In this document: positions 35,440-47,861 of the stretch, in pieces | Numbering within the stretch: position 1 is the stretch's first letter | Layout: each line of letters opens with the position of its first letter | NCBI GenBank assembly: GCA_004794655.1 | Contig: SMMW01000085.1 | Location: 2,046,001-2,110,000, forward strand | From: Marisa cornuarietis | Lineage: Eukaryota; Mollusca; Gastropoda; Architaenioglossa; Ampullariidae | Direction: 5' to 3' | Length of the DNA stretch: 64,000 nucleotides | Notes under the pieces: generated by a model | The model's input: only the letters and a program-made list of their open reading frames with translations | Told to the model about the DNA's origin: nothing | Database searches by the model: none | Made by a program: the position numbers and the translations under genes

Positions 35440-36065
35440 TTTGCTTTGGGCCGTCGATGATCACTTTTTTTTAAATTATTTGATGGGCAAATTAAAACCA
35501 TGATATCTTACACTGCGGAAGTTTGGGGCATTAATCATTATAACTAATTTGAATCCCATTGAAACGGTTTATCTGTTCTCTCTGAAACAATTTCTGCTAG
35601 TCGCGATACAAACACATTACAGACTAGTTTACGACGAGACGTCCAGATATCTCCTATATATCAATATATTTGTAAAAAAAAAATATTAAGTATTGGCTAC
35701 GTATTTTGAGCATGCCTGTAAATAGACTACCCGACACAGCCTACAATACGATGTTGTATATAAGCAAAACAAAACGACGTGAGCCTCTTCTGAGTGTTTT
35801 CTCTTATTTATTTCTTTATTGACATGTTTGGCAGTTTCAAGGGGCTGGAGACCCTGATCTTTTTGTTTTTGCTTTAAGATCATCAATAAATGAATCGAAG
35901 GTAGTTTATGTTCTTTTTGTACAGCCTGTGTTAATGTTTTATGGAAACTAACTGCATGTTCATTCTGTCGTGAACTCGAAGAATCAGAACTGCATTTTAT
36001 TTTTGTTTGCCCAGCATGCACTAGTATTTGAGAAAAAAATCATACCTATTAAGTTCCGTAGATGG
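35440..36065 (+). mobile_element. LINE ORF2 C-terminal fragment with zinc-knuckle
   Basis: In shifting frames the sequence reads the post-RT region of a LINE: YLTLRKFGALIIITN, LFSLKQFLLVAIQTHYRLVY, ATYFEHACK, and finally SFCRELEESELHFIFVCPAC near 35955-36020. The last segment is the Cys-Cys-His-Cys knuckle typical of the C-terminus of this LINE type. Multiple stops show decay. It could be the missing 3' portion of the family seen at 4.5-6.3 kb. Confidence 0.7.
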
Positions 36066-36229
36066 TCATCTAGTCTACTGGGTTGCAAGATGAAATTTTC
36101 ATGTTATATGTATTTACTAGTGACCCAAGGCTACTCACGACTTAAGAGCTATTCTCTTTATGCACCTGTAAAACCAATTGCCCCTTGAAATGGGCGGATG
36201 GTCTAATTAATAAAGTTCGTTCAACATCA

Positions 36230-37215
36230 AGATTAACTCCATCAGAAAGTATATATCTCGAGACCTAGACGCTTTGCTGTACATGGACGACTTCGCTCTC
36301 TGTCTCCGAGAACGATCTCCCGAGTCTCAAACGTGGACTTCAGTTTTCTGTGAATAAAGTTTAGCAGAGGACAGAAAATGGCTTGAAATTCTCTCCAGTC
36401 ACGTCAGTATGCACCCACCGGCAAACTGAGAAGTGTCCCTAGACCCCTCTATCTCCGTCAACAGAATGTACTTAAGGTACTTCACGAAGTCTAATTGTCT
36501 GGGGTCACTTTTACCGTAATCATTTCTTCTTAACATCAGCTCTCTCTGTCCAGTGGGAAGCGCTTGGCGCGGCCTTATTTCTTCTTAATTGTGTTTTGGT
36601 CTGCTCCAAGCTTGACTATGGTTCCATCCCCGACTCGTATGTCTTTACTTCAGACTCTTTACTCAAAGTACTCAGTTCTCTTTATCGTCAAGGGCTCCAC
36701 ATCCGTCTAGGACCTAGATGTTGTCTACTCCACTCCGATCCACCATTGAGGCTGGTGAACCTTTTCTCTTGGCGTCCGATGCTCGTTCTGTTCTGATTAC
36801 CATCCCGTGTTGCAGGCTCAACATGCTGGTGTTTATGACATCGCACCAAGGAGCAGAAAGCGTTATCTCTCCGGATGCAGCCCCAGGTACAGGCTGACGG
36901 GGTCGATCGTACTCAGGTAAAACTGCTTTCTCTCCTACCTGCTCCTTCTTGGACTATTTCTGTTTCCAAGATTCAATTTGATTTTACAGAACGTATAAAG
37001 GGAGACATCAGTGACCTTTTCCCTAGCATCTACAGAAACTCTTTTTCGGACTATCCTGGCTTCTGTTCCATCTCCAGGATTCCAGACAGTGGTCCAGTTG
37101 TTGCGGCAGCACTTTTTTCCTGCGAGCCACAACAGGCATCCTCAGTTTTTTTACAGCCCGATCATTGTTTTACTAGTTCACTGCTGATTTTTTCATCTCT
37201 TTTAAAAAACTGTTA
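36230..37215 (+). mobile_element. Jockey/I-like LINE RT fragment
   Basis: Starts in the RT palm with the catalytic YMDD (36280-36291, in LLYMDDFAL). In another frame, KLDYGSI near 36609 is followed by LLKVLSSLYRQGLHIRLGP. DPPLRL matches the 'SKLDYG ... HQGLR ... EPPL' signature of Jockey/I-group ORF2. Continuation to about 37215 includes FSDYPGFCSISRIPDSG. Several frameshifts are present. Confidence 0.65.
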
Positions 37216-38339
37216 GACTTTACTGTCAGATTTAGGGTTTTAATTTAATTGGCAGCCTCTATTTTAACGGTGGTTATTAGGAGGCCACAACATGTCCTCA
37301 AACAAACTGCTTTCTCCTTTTGTTTATTTCTGTTATCCACTTTTGCTGTTGTTGGTTCTTTCCCACATTTAGTCCATGGTTGATCTTTTACTGCCTGTAT
37401 CACTCTCTTACAGGATCGTCTATCAATATGTACTTCTTTTTTTTCTAAAATTTACCCATATTCTAAACAGTATCTTTTTATCTTACGTTGCATTTTCACA
37501 TTATCATTTCACCATTAATTCATCTTTCTGGTTCTGTTGCCTATTTTCTTCTTTAGTACATCTCTTCTAAAGTTTTTAAATAATGTCCTTTATAATATTG
37601 CCCAGTATTGTCCAACATATTAACTGTGTAAATTTTCATAGTTCTTCTTGTATCTGCTCCCTCACTTCTTTCTGTCGCAGTTTCCTCATGCCGATCTGGT
37701 GTCCTGCTTGCATTTTCTGTTTCTGTTCCTTTCTAGAACAAGATTGCACGTCTATGTGCCTAGGCCAACATTTGGTACAACCCTTTCCTATTTGATACAG
37801 GTTATTATTGCGGTTCTTGCCAAGATGAAGTCTATGACTTTGTGGCGAGGTCCTTCTACTGAACCATGCGTACAATTGACTGGTCGTGTGTTGATAGAAG
37901 GTGTTGATTAGAAACAGCTGGTACTATGAGCACAAAAGTTGACCTACTCAAAGATCAAAACTTGTTGTCCATTGTAGTTACTCTCCGTTGCAGTGTCAGT
38001 GATAAATTCCCAAATATTCAACATCCCTTCACAAGTGGCGAGGAAAAGAAGGTACATTCCTTCGTCCTACCATGGGTGCACCTAGTACTGCCTTCTACCA
38101 ATGTGGCTAGTCCGGTGCCGGAGTGCTGTCCTCCCGGGAAAGACGTCTTCCAGACACCACCACAGACTTCGGATTACAAGTTTGCAACTTAAGTTCCCTG
38201 CCTTCCAGTTGGTGTTTTACATGCGGATGCTTTTTCTTGTCCTCACCCCAGTGTATATAACAATAATTTACAATATCATATGCCAAGATCACTGCCAAGA
38301 GCTCCTCTAACCTGATCGCTAGCGTGACACACAAGTTAG
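37216..38339. other. Gene-free, pyrimidine-rich stretch
   Basis: T/C-rich with hydrophobic chance frames. No motif or repeat unit was recognised. Confidence 0.35.
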
Positions 38340-39775
38340 ACGCCATTTGCCCGACGCTTCCAAGTTTATCCTCGGTTACTTTAATTACTGCAGGCTTATC
38401 AGGATACTGAAAAGGTATGAGCAAATTATGTCTTGCTCAGCCATACGGAGGAATTTCATGATATACCTGTGTAACGGCACTGTCTGTGCTTATATATCCC
38501 TATGCGTATCATCCCTTGGGGCGTTGTATAAGACAATATGTCTGCGATATAAGCTGGTGCTGGAAGAGAGCAATACTTGCCTGCAGGAAGGAGAGGGGGG
38601 TTCTACTGGACAGACTGACAGATATTTTGCGATTCCTGTGACAACCTTAATGATCTGTCTGATGTCGTCTCGTCTTATATCCCCTTCGGTATTGAAACTG
38701 TCAAACCCACCAGGAAACTGTCGTCTTTCCTTATAATAAGCCCTGGGTGACGAATGAGCTCAAATCTCCGTCTAATGATTAAAAAAACATATTCTCTACC
38801 AGTATTGCACACAGGATCAAAAACCCTAGTAAACAGGAAGGTGCGGGAAGCCATTAGGGTGACAAAAAAAATACAAGGACAAAGCTGAGCTGCAGTTTAA
38901 TAGTAGCGAACTCATGCTATTACGACCATCTCCTCTGTTAATCGCATGGGAAATACTCTTAAAAACCGGTGGAACTTGTAGCTGTAGGCGTCTATGATCG
39001 TGATTTTCTCAACGTACTTAATTCTTTCTATGCCTGCTTTGAGAAGCATGACTTCAATCACAATCCATGAGCACAGGCTGGCGATTGTTGTCCAGTCCTC
39101 TATTACAGATTTGCGGAGGCGTGTAAACGTTAACAAGATGATGGGATCTGGGGACGCACCCTCCATTACTGTGCTGAACAACTTAGTGGAGTTTTGCATA
39201 TATTCCAGCTCTCTGTAGGTTAATTCTGGCGATATATTCCCGATAGTTGCAACCTTTCGCACTATCTCCCTGTTCTAAAACTCACTAGGCCCAGTCAACC
39301 AACTACTTCAGACCTGTCGTTCTTACGTCACTTAGAACGAAAACAGTTGAAAAAAAATTGTTGGGAGAGATATTATGACTTGAAATGATCATCGAATATC
39401 TTGGCCCACGCTGCAGTTTTCCTAAAGAGCTGGAAGAGGTGTAGATGATGCTAAGCACTCTGTACAAATATCTGGAGAATTTTTGTTGATTTCTCTTCTG
39501 CTTTTAAATACCTTGCAACATCACTAGTTTCAGACTTCCCAGTATCTTACCAACTGACTCTATGGATCCTGGACTTTTTAACAAACAGGCAGCAATGCGT
39601 TCCTGTTAATGGTCTTCTCTCAGACATTGCTGTCATCTGTACTGCTTGTCCCCACTACTCTTCAAAGTATATACTAAGAGTTGTAGAAGCACTTTGTCTA
39701 GGAGCTTTCTCATAACATTTCTTGATGACACTGCCTTGCTGTCACTCTTGTAATGAGCATGTTGATGGTGGCGCT
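38340..39775 (+). mobile_element. Rex3/L2-like LINE, decayed (EN end through RT palm)
   Basis: The frame at 38347-38736 starts with FILGYFNYC (EN motif, normally GDFN), then RNFMIYLCNG and CVSSLGALYKTI. A further part near 38640-38760 resembles the linker 'FCVDTVIPTKTV-NNKPW' (PLRY to SNPPGNCRLS, NKPWVTNELKS in another frame). The RT approach follows near 39090-39215 (ITDLRRRVNVNKMMGSGDAP). Then come TTSDLSFLRHLERKQL near 39302-39350, FVDFSSAFKYLATSLVSD near 39484-39537, ILDFLTNRQQCVPVNGLLSD, and a FLDDTALLSLL catalytic remnant near 39718-39750. Order and motifs fit the Rex3/L2 group. It joins an unrelated RTE fragment at about 39775. Confidence 0.75.
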
Positions 39776-39777
39776 TT

Positions 39778-40560
39778 ATATGCATTCCTATCAGTCCTAC
39801 GGGAAGAGGTCGAAAGAGAGGTACGCAGTCTAAAGAGAGGAAAGTCACCTGGCGTTGACAAAGTCCCAGCTGAGCTGCTCAAGCAAGGTAGGGATGAAAT
39901 AACAAAGGCCCTCACTGCTCTGTTCCGAAGATCTGGAAACGCAAAGAATGGCCCAGAAATGGTCGCAGTAACAATAGTCATGCCTCTTCTCCCCCCACCC
40001 CACCCCACCCCACAAAAAGAGAAACAGCAAACAGCTAGTGCCAGAACTGCAGAACAGTACGCCTAATCACCCATCAAAGTCATGCTGAAAGTAATATAAA
40101 ATCACATCAGCACCACCGCTGAGGAACTTCTAGCAGAAAAACAGACTGTCTTCACACCAGGTAGAAGCACAAATGAACTGTCGCATCTTGATCGAGAAGC
40201 ATCTTCAGCATCAGCTGGACACCTACCACAATTTCACAAAATTAAAAAAAAAAAATTTTTAAGAGTCTGACACGAAGGATTGTGGCATGTGAAACGAAAA
40301 TTCAACATCGAAGAAAGTCTCGTCCAAGTCAGTACTGCTGAATAACCAAATGGGAGATTTGTTTCCCACGATAGTAGGCGACCGTCACGGGTGCCCCTTA
40401 TTGCCTTTGCAATTCAATAATTTTTGGAGAGCATCATGCCTGAAACCTTTCATCACACTTCCATTACAATCGATGGAAGGCTGATTTGCAACTTAAATTG
40501 AGCTTTGCAGATGACATAGACCTGATAGCAGGCACTAACAGAAAACTGCCAGCAACGCCT
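39778..40560 (+). mobile_element. Second RTE-type LINE fragment (RT)
   Basis: The frame at 39722-40066 carries LREEVEREVRSLKRGKSPGV, DKVPAELLKQGRDEITKAL, then the MPLLP region. After a C-rich interruption, HPSKVMLKVI and TTAEELLAEKQTVFTPGRS lie near 40060-40175. YHNFTKL-like and VTHEGLWHV-like remnants lie near 40225-40290, GRLICNLN near 40470, and AFADDIDLIAGTNRKLPAT near 40500-40555. It matches the copy at 21.0-23.3 kb motif for motif but keeps the section around 40060-40150 that the other copy lacks. Confidence 0.8.
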
Positions 40561-41400
40561 GTACCTCCTACGGAAACTCTTTCTGACAGCTCTGTCATTC
40601 TCACTCGGTGCTCTCAGTCTTTCATTGAGTCTCATCACTTCTTACTTCTTTACTTCCACAACCTCTCCCTAGGAAACAGGAACAGTCTTGTCTCCTTGTT
40701 AACATTGGTTCACCGGAACCCAGCAGAGGAACTTAGCCTTAAGTAATCAGCAAATCCTTTGGAAAACCTCCCACATCCATACTATTCCTGAGTATGTGTT
40801 GGTAAGTTCTCACTATTGCGGTTTGGCCGCAGATATGAAATGCCTGTTTGCAGAACAAATCTTCACAACTCATACATTTCATATGCATTACACTTTATTA
40901 ATACTGCCCACGATGTTGCATTAGCCTGAGGCGACCTAATGCAGTACACCAACTGTTCCTGTATGTATAATATATATATAAACTTCTTCACCGTAGCTGG
41001 CACGTATATTGCGAGCACATGAGCGTCTATTAATCTTACCTGTAGTTGTCCTTGTAGATTAATGAAGTTGTATTATTACTTTAGTCTTAACTTTAAGTGT
41101 AGATTAACATGAACCTGGTAGATTTGTGTCTTGCATTTGCTGCTGTCACACTACATCTAAGGCCCAGCAGTAACCTAGGTCTGAACAGCCTCAAGGCAAT
41201 CATTTGTATTTTGTTGAAGAATATGTGCATGACCATGTTTCCACGTCTCGCCACTCTAACCCATTAAAGACCAACTACTGAACTCTGAAGCTAATCTCAT
41301 TTAAATCTGCATGTAAATAACAAGTTCACACTGTTTTCTACAGGAGTGCCAACTGAAACTGTCATTTCAGTATCATCATTGTTTTAACCTACAGAGGAAT
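40561..41400. other. Gene-free stretch at a composition change
   Basis: Nothing coding was recognised. The string CCTTGTAGATTAATGAAGTTG near 41050 resembles the retroelement tail at 8470. From about 41.1 kb rightwards the DNA is more uniformly AT-rich and lower in old LINE remnants. Confidence 0.4.
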
Positions 41401-43427
41401 CTTTTTAAAACAATGACCAAGTCATATACCTTGTTTACATACAAACTAGATGGTTAATGATCCAATTTTATTGTTGGCCATTCAGGACAGACGACCTTGT
41501 TTACTGACAATGCAAATTTTTGTTTTAGTGAGGCTTATAAACAGGTGATTTTTCAGTTTCAAACAACTAATCATTCAAATAATAATTTACAAGTATAGCC
41601 TTAGTCACGACAAAAGTATTTAATGTTTAAACTCATACAAACACCAGCAACACAACCACAAATGCTCAGTATTTTATTTCTTGCCAGAATGAGATATCAT
41701 TAATAATTTGTGCACGACAACAATGTTCAACTTATGAAAAAGCAAATTTTTACAACTCTGAACATTACCTTAATGATAAACACACTCATTTGGACAGCCC
41801 ACATGTTCCAGAGAAAGTGAGGAAGTTACACAGAAGAGGAGAGTTAAGAGATGAAAAGAAAAGAAGAGAAAAATGATCTACAAACAGTCTGACTACACAA
41901 CATACCATTAAAAGACATGGTATACTACACAGCCTGAGAGTGGGAGCTGATTATTGACAGTTCATTTAAAAAATTGAAATACCACTCATTGCAAATGCTT
42001 CAAACACAGAGTCACAACTGGGCAAAGATTTGGTAAGTCACAGCTGGGTGTTAATGTACAGCAAGTCATAAAAAAAAAGGTGCAGACAAACTAATCACCA
42101 CTGAAGGAAAAGTGGACTCAAGCAAGTCACTACTAGTGACATAAAATTCCTTTATAGATGACAATATAAGCCAAGAGACACTGTTGGAGAGTTAATTCAG
42201 ATAGGATGATTTTCAGAAACCAGACACAAAGTAGCACAATGAGAGCCAGAAGACAGCAGGTCAAATCCATTACTGACAACATGTCTCCACTAGCATGAAA
42301 ACTATCACAAATGTTGATTATTCAGTAGACCATTCTGTAATGACCTCCACAGTTACTTGAACAATTTAGCTGTAAGAAGCTATGTGGTCATTATACAAAC
42401 CAGATGGACAGTGCAGACAGCAACAAAAATACCAGTTAAGTCAACAATAAGCACTGAATATTCAACAGTATGCAAACGTAAAAAATTAAGATGTGGGTCA
42501 GTAAGTCCCATAAACAGGAATGTACAGGTTTTTTTCCAGTTCACATTAGACTTAAATATTGCATACAGGTAAGAAGGGGTAACTGAGTCATTTATATTTT
42601 GTGGGATATACACAAGTTACCCCAGATTTTCATGGGTCTGTTTCCATGGGTGTCATAAATATTAAGATCTGCAAAGAGCTATGTGAAATTAATAATTAAA
42701 AAAAGTTTAACACCTCAGTGACGATTGTTTAAGAGATAAAATCTGGTATGGATATGCACTATTAATCAGCCAACACATGTGTTCACTTGAATTGTAAAGA
42801 TCTCAATGTATTTAGAGTCTGAAAATTAGTGTGCAGTGTAATTTTGCACTATTTCAAGATGGTACCAATCATGTAACAGTCCAAAAATTGTCACTTAAAT
42901 GAATGACTATAAGTTGTCATGTGAAGAATAGAAACAGGCAACCTCTGGAACAGATCTCAAAACAAAACAAAAAATTTACGACAATTTATCAAGGTAACTA
43001 AAAAAAAGCATACTGTGGGTGAAATATATCACTGTTAGATCAAGGTTCAATGTGCCTAAATTTTTAAGGACCTATTATATGAGCTAGACTATTTTATCTA
43101 CTTGTTACATTTCTTGATAAAGGGCAATAACACAATGGCAACATCAGCACAGTGTTAGGGAAAATGATACAGCCAGGTTTGGAGGGGAGGATTTTTTTGT
43201 CCTTCACAGATGAAAACAATATCTACTACTTGTATCAATTCATACTTCACTAGTGTTAACTAAATCCTAACACTAAAACCTAGTATACTAAGGCCTAGTG
43301 CTAAACATGGATTTTAATTACACAGTGAGAAGCAGTTAAGATGTGCACTATTTGTCAAGACGACTTAAAGACTCGTGCTGAAGATTTGAGTGACAAAGAG
43401 ACAAATAAAATATTAAGTCTGTGTTAA

Positions 43428-43675
43428 CCCGCTTAGACCAGAATAAAAATATTTCTATGTTCAGAAACATGGGCTTAAAATTCACGATTTTGAAGACGAT
43501 AGTGAAACTGCAGAGCCAGGCTCGTGGAGCACGAGCCACAATAGTAAGCGTATCGTTGCTCATTGTGTTCTGCCAGTAGGGCCACAATCGTGCAAAGAGA
43601 AAATCACGATCGTGGAGCAGAGCTCATCGCGCTCTACCAGGTAAGCCAGTAAACTGGCGCTACGGAGTCAGCGGG
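43428..43675. mobile_element. piggyBac-like MITE with TTAA target-site duplication
   Basis: A 248-bp insert starts CCCGCT and ends AGCGGG. It is flanked on both sides by TTAA (43424-43427 and 43676-43679), the diagnostic piggyBac target. Beyond the six terminal bases the inverted repeats diverge (CCCGCTTAGACC versus CCCGCTGACTCC). The interior has repeated TCGTGGAGCA (near 43519 and 43600) and related CACAATCGTG words, like subterminal repeats. It has no coding capacity, so it would depend on a transposase elsewhere. Confidence 0.75.
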
Positions 43676-44819
43676 TTAAGTACCTTCAGAAACATATATG
43701 TAGAATGTTTTGCTTGCATGCACATGTACATTAATGAGCAAACGCACTACCTGGAGTCTCAAAAGGAAAGCAAAATTACAGATGCTGTTCTGTTGCCAAA
43801 TATACAGAGAAGCAATTCTAGAAGTAGTTTTGTCACTGTAACAGCTAGTCACCTTTAGATGATATACAGGATCAGACAGGTCATACAAATGACATAAAAG
43901 AAGTATTCTCGCTGTCATGATTATATTCTAGACGTGTATTCATTACTCATATCTAGCCTACATACTGAGCAGGATCTTAGGCAAGTGCATAATAGGCCAG
44001 CACCAAAGACAGCACACAACTTCAAAAATACCTGCCTGTCCTTTCTTCCACTAGCCCTCTATAAAACCAGCAATGAAATTCTCTTTAGGCCCATCAAAGT
44101 AATATAGTAATAAGGTGTCATACAGAAATCAGGGTTCAAAAATGGGCCCGTCACAGAGCAAGGTTTAGATGAACATAATGAAGGCAAATCCTGTGTTACA
44201 CATTCTTCCATTTTGTATTGAAAACCCACAGCCTTCTTGCAAAGAGGACCAGCACAAGAAGTGTCCCCATAAACTCCTATGTCAATCCACTGATTTTAAA
44301 AGGAGAACTAATTCAAGAGTGAAAGTCTCATGGAAGAAGATAGACATAATTGTCTTACTGTTAATCTCTCTGAAACCTGGCAGAGTACACAAATGCCGTT
44401 GTGTGCAGTGACTACTATCACTAGCATTTCTGCACTGGCAGCCACCTTCTCACATCATTGCTAATGATGCTATCTGGGCTTCATCATGTACTAATGATGC
44501 TGGTAATTGTGACTAGTGTTCCAGTCATCATAGCTTACGTTACATATTAACTAGTCATACTGTATAGACAAGTTTCTTTTTTTGGCCTCATGTCCAGCAA
44601 GACAATACAGCCACATGCTGCTCACGGATGTACAGATGTACACACACACATGCATGCACATGCTGTAATGCACGTATGCAAATATACAAGAAGTGAACTT
44701 TTTTCAAACTAAAGAAAGAAATAATCTACAAGGCTGTAGTTGCTGTACTAATTACACAGAAATTTCACCATAATTTATTAGTTAACACATATTCAAAGCA
44801 GTTTATCCAAGTACCTACA

Positions 44820-44999
44820 GGAGTGGGGGGGGATTGGTGTTTTATGCCGAGCCAGCAACTAATGTTATATCACAGCAAGGTAGCCAGCCCTGTAAACAGA
44901 TGCCACAAGAACAGCGTACCCGAGACGAAAGCTGAACCCAGGACTGCCAGCCTTCACTGTATTGGTGACAGGCGCTAACCGTTGCACCACCAGGCCACC
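44820..44999 (-). mobile_element. tRNA-derived SINE (family B), second copy
   Basis: On the minus strand it reads GGTGGCCTGGTGGTGCAACG, then GTTAGCGCCTGTCACCAATA, and ends GCATAAAACACCAATCCCCC, collinear with the copy at 28213. The A box TGGTGCAACGG is better preserved here. Flanking repeats CAAGTACCTACA (44808-44819) and CAACTACCTACA (45000-45011) match at 11 of 12 positions, consistent with a target-site duplication. Confidence 0.88.
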
Positions 45000-47595
45000 C
45001 AACTACCTACATGAAACTGCATCTGTTGACTACCTATGAGAAAACAGTTACTTACAAAATGGGGTCTGGAGAGGGCAGTTGCAGTTATACTAAAACATTT
45101 ACAGCTCTACCCGGTACAACAGCCACCGACACAACACCAAAGAACTGATTTCAAAAGCTGCTTCAAACTGCTGCCATTCCAGACTTCAGCTACCTCTTTT
45201 GGTCACCGTGTAGGAGGAAATGGTGTGTGCACATGCATGTGTGAAAGAGATGGAGAAGTGAACAAATGGGTGCAAGAAAAAGACAATAAAGCAACTGAGA
45301 TCACTCACACTTCACTGACTTCACAGATGATCAAAAAATGTTCTCTGCCCATATACAAATCAATACAAAATCTCTGATATGGTAAAAATGTTTTCTGTAC
45401 TATACACACACTTCTCTCTATGTATATATACACACACACACACAACTGTGGAATGGACACAACAGCTTTTAGTCTTCTAATGATAGCAAGACAAATCAAA
45501 ATATGTACAGACTCCGAATATTCAATAAACAGCTTGACAACAAATATAATGGGTGATGTAACACCATTGTGTAACAATGTGTCACATTGCTTTCTCTCTC
45601 TCTCACACACACCCATGTATACACCATCCTTATCTGAAAACAACTGGAACCAAGAACATTAGAATTAATGCCATCTAACATGGGTAGTTTGGTTATCATA
45701 TCTTTTTACAATTATCCATACATAGATCAGTGTCATAGCTATACACAACCCTGCAGTACGTTTTGCTGCAACCATATTATATATAATACAAACTGGAATA
45801 TCTTTAGTTTCAACTTGTCTGCCTTGGAAACTGGTATTATTTTTTTCTCAGTATGAATTATATATGCTAGAAATATACTGGCTGTTCATTTAGCACACAA
45901 AGGTACATGTACCCTTGTATATGTTTATACAAATACTCACCCCCCTGCATGTTACAGGCCAGTAGTCAGCATTAAACCAAATTCTAATGGCAGTAATTTT
46001 TACTTTTCTCAAAAAATGCAATTTTATGTACTATATTATGTCAGATTCACACACCTTTTCAAGAAGAACACTTGTGAGGAAAAAAGATGCATTTTCATTT
46101 CTAAAAATTACTCACAAGGTGTAACAGAAAGCCACTGAAATGTTTCCAGGCAACAAGTCACAGGGTTTTGAAAAATGCTGCAATCCAGTTAGGCAGCAAG
46201 TAACAGCTTTAAATACATCACATGCTAGAATATTCAATAAAACAATTTTTAGTTTGAAAACACAAAACATTCCATCAACTCAATAGGCTTTCTGAAGGTT
46301 TGAAATTAGCATAGCAGAAGGGTAGGGGATATGACAGTCCAAAGACACACTATATACCACCTAATAATCAGAAGGTGATCAATGCCAGGTCCATAACTAT
46401 ATGTGCAAGTGTTACAGGCTAAAGAATTTCAGAACGATTAAAATGTTCTTCCTTCAAGGATGCAGACAATCAGGAGAAATTTTGTTTGATGGCATTTATA
46501 GGGGTGTGTTGAATAGAAGAAAGTTACCATTGTCTTCCACCTGTGAGCTGGTAGCAGGCAAATCAAACTAATCTTTCTGACGATGACTGCAATGCTAGTC
46601 AGTTTTGCCATATTTTAGGATATTAGTATCATAATAAATACTTGCTTTCTTGCTGCAGATAAGTTTAATATTTGTCATTTCCTTATAAATCTCTGCTGTG
46701 ATCATGAACCACTAATAAGACAAGCACTGACTCTTGTGTTTAGAAGCCAATGAACTCCAGTGAACTAAGTCTCTGAAAATTACTTTTGAAATAGTCCTTT
46801 TTGATTTCACCCTTTTATACTCTGAAACACCTAAACATATCATTACATATTCTGTTGTGTTATTTGGAACAACAAATTACATACAGATGCATAAAATAAT
46901 ACAAAATATTATGCCACCTTCAACAACCAGAGTTCTGGCTACCCAAAGCATTTCTTCAGAAATGTGTTCACCAAGATTTTGGGAGCTTCTATTATCACAT
47001 GAACAGAACTGCTGTAGGTAAGTGTTGACTGGTAACTGGAGTAAATGAATGTTCACATAGCTGAACCTCAGAAGAAAGCCAGTAATGTAAGCATCTCTCT
47101 CTCTCACACACACACACATGCAAGCACACACACACAGAGGATAATCACCTCTACAATGAACCAATGCTTGGCCAGAAACCACATTCAATTTAACTCTTTA
47201 CAGTGCCCTCAAACATATAAAGTTGTAAAACCAAGTGTACTTGATGAATGAGAAGGAAACTATGAATAGTATAACTACCACTGTACAACACTGTCAAAGA
47301 CATAGAATTGCCCTTACATCACTGAACTCTAAAGTCTCCTACAACACTTTGTCATACAGATCTCAGTTTTATGCCTTCCAAGTGCCCTAATGTATTTCTG
47401 AAGTTCTGATATAGCTCTATATCTTTAACAATATCCTAAAACATTTTTATATGTGCAGCATCCTACAGTCCAAGTGTTTCACAACAATGTGCTGCACAAC
47501 TGTAGCAGCCTACCAAAAGTCTTAAAGCCTGAAAGTGCCCAACATTAGCAGCATAAGAAGCCAATACATCTAGCTAGTTTCTCCAAGCTTGTGAG

Positions 47596-47861
47596 CAGAG
47601 CCGGCGTTAGGGTGGGGCGAGCAGGGCGACTGCCCCACGCCCCGCGAAAAGAGATTCTGTTATACGGTATATCTTCTTCTTATTCCCTTTTGCCCCCAGT
47701 GGAGCATAGGGCCGTAACTACACGCCAGCAAACCCGGTTCTGGGCCTCCCTCCCCAGTTGGGCCCATGTCATTCCAATACGGCATATAGCCTACACTTAC
47801 AGCTAAAGGTCCGGCATATGACATTCGCCCAGGGCCCCGCGTGTTCCTAACGCCGGCTCTG
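47596..47861. mobile_element. hAT-like MITE with perfect 16-bp terminal inverted repeats
   Basis: The left end CAGAGCCGGCGTTAGG (47596-47611) is the exact reverse complement of the right end (47846-47861). CAGxGCCGGC ends with adjacent GGGCGACTGCCCCACGCCCC-like sequence are typical of hAT-superfamily elements. The insert is 266 bp and GC-rich compared with its AT-rich surroundings. The expected 8-bp duplication is not evident (CTTGTGAG versus TTGCCTCC), so it may be old or the superfamily call may be wrong. Open frames inside are not genes. Confidence 0.75.
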
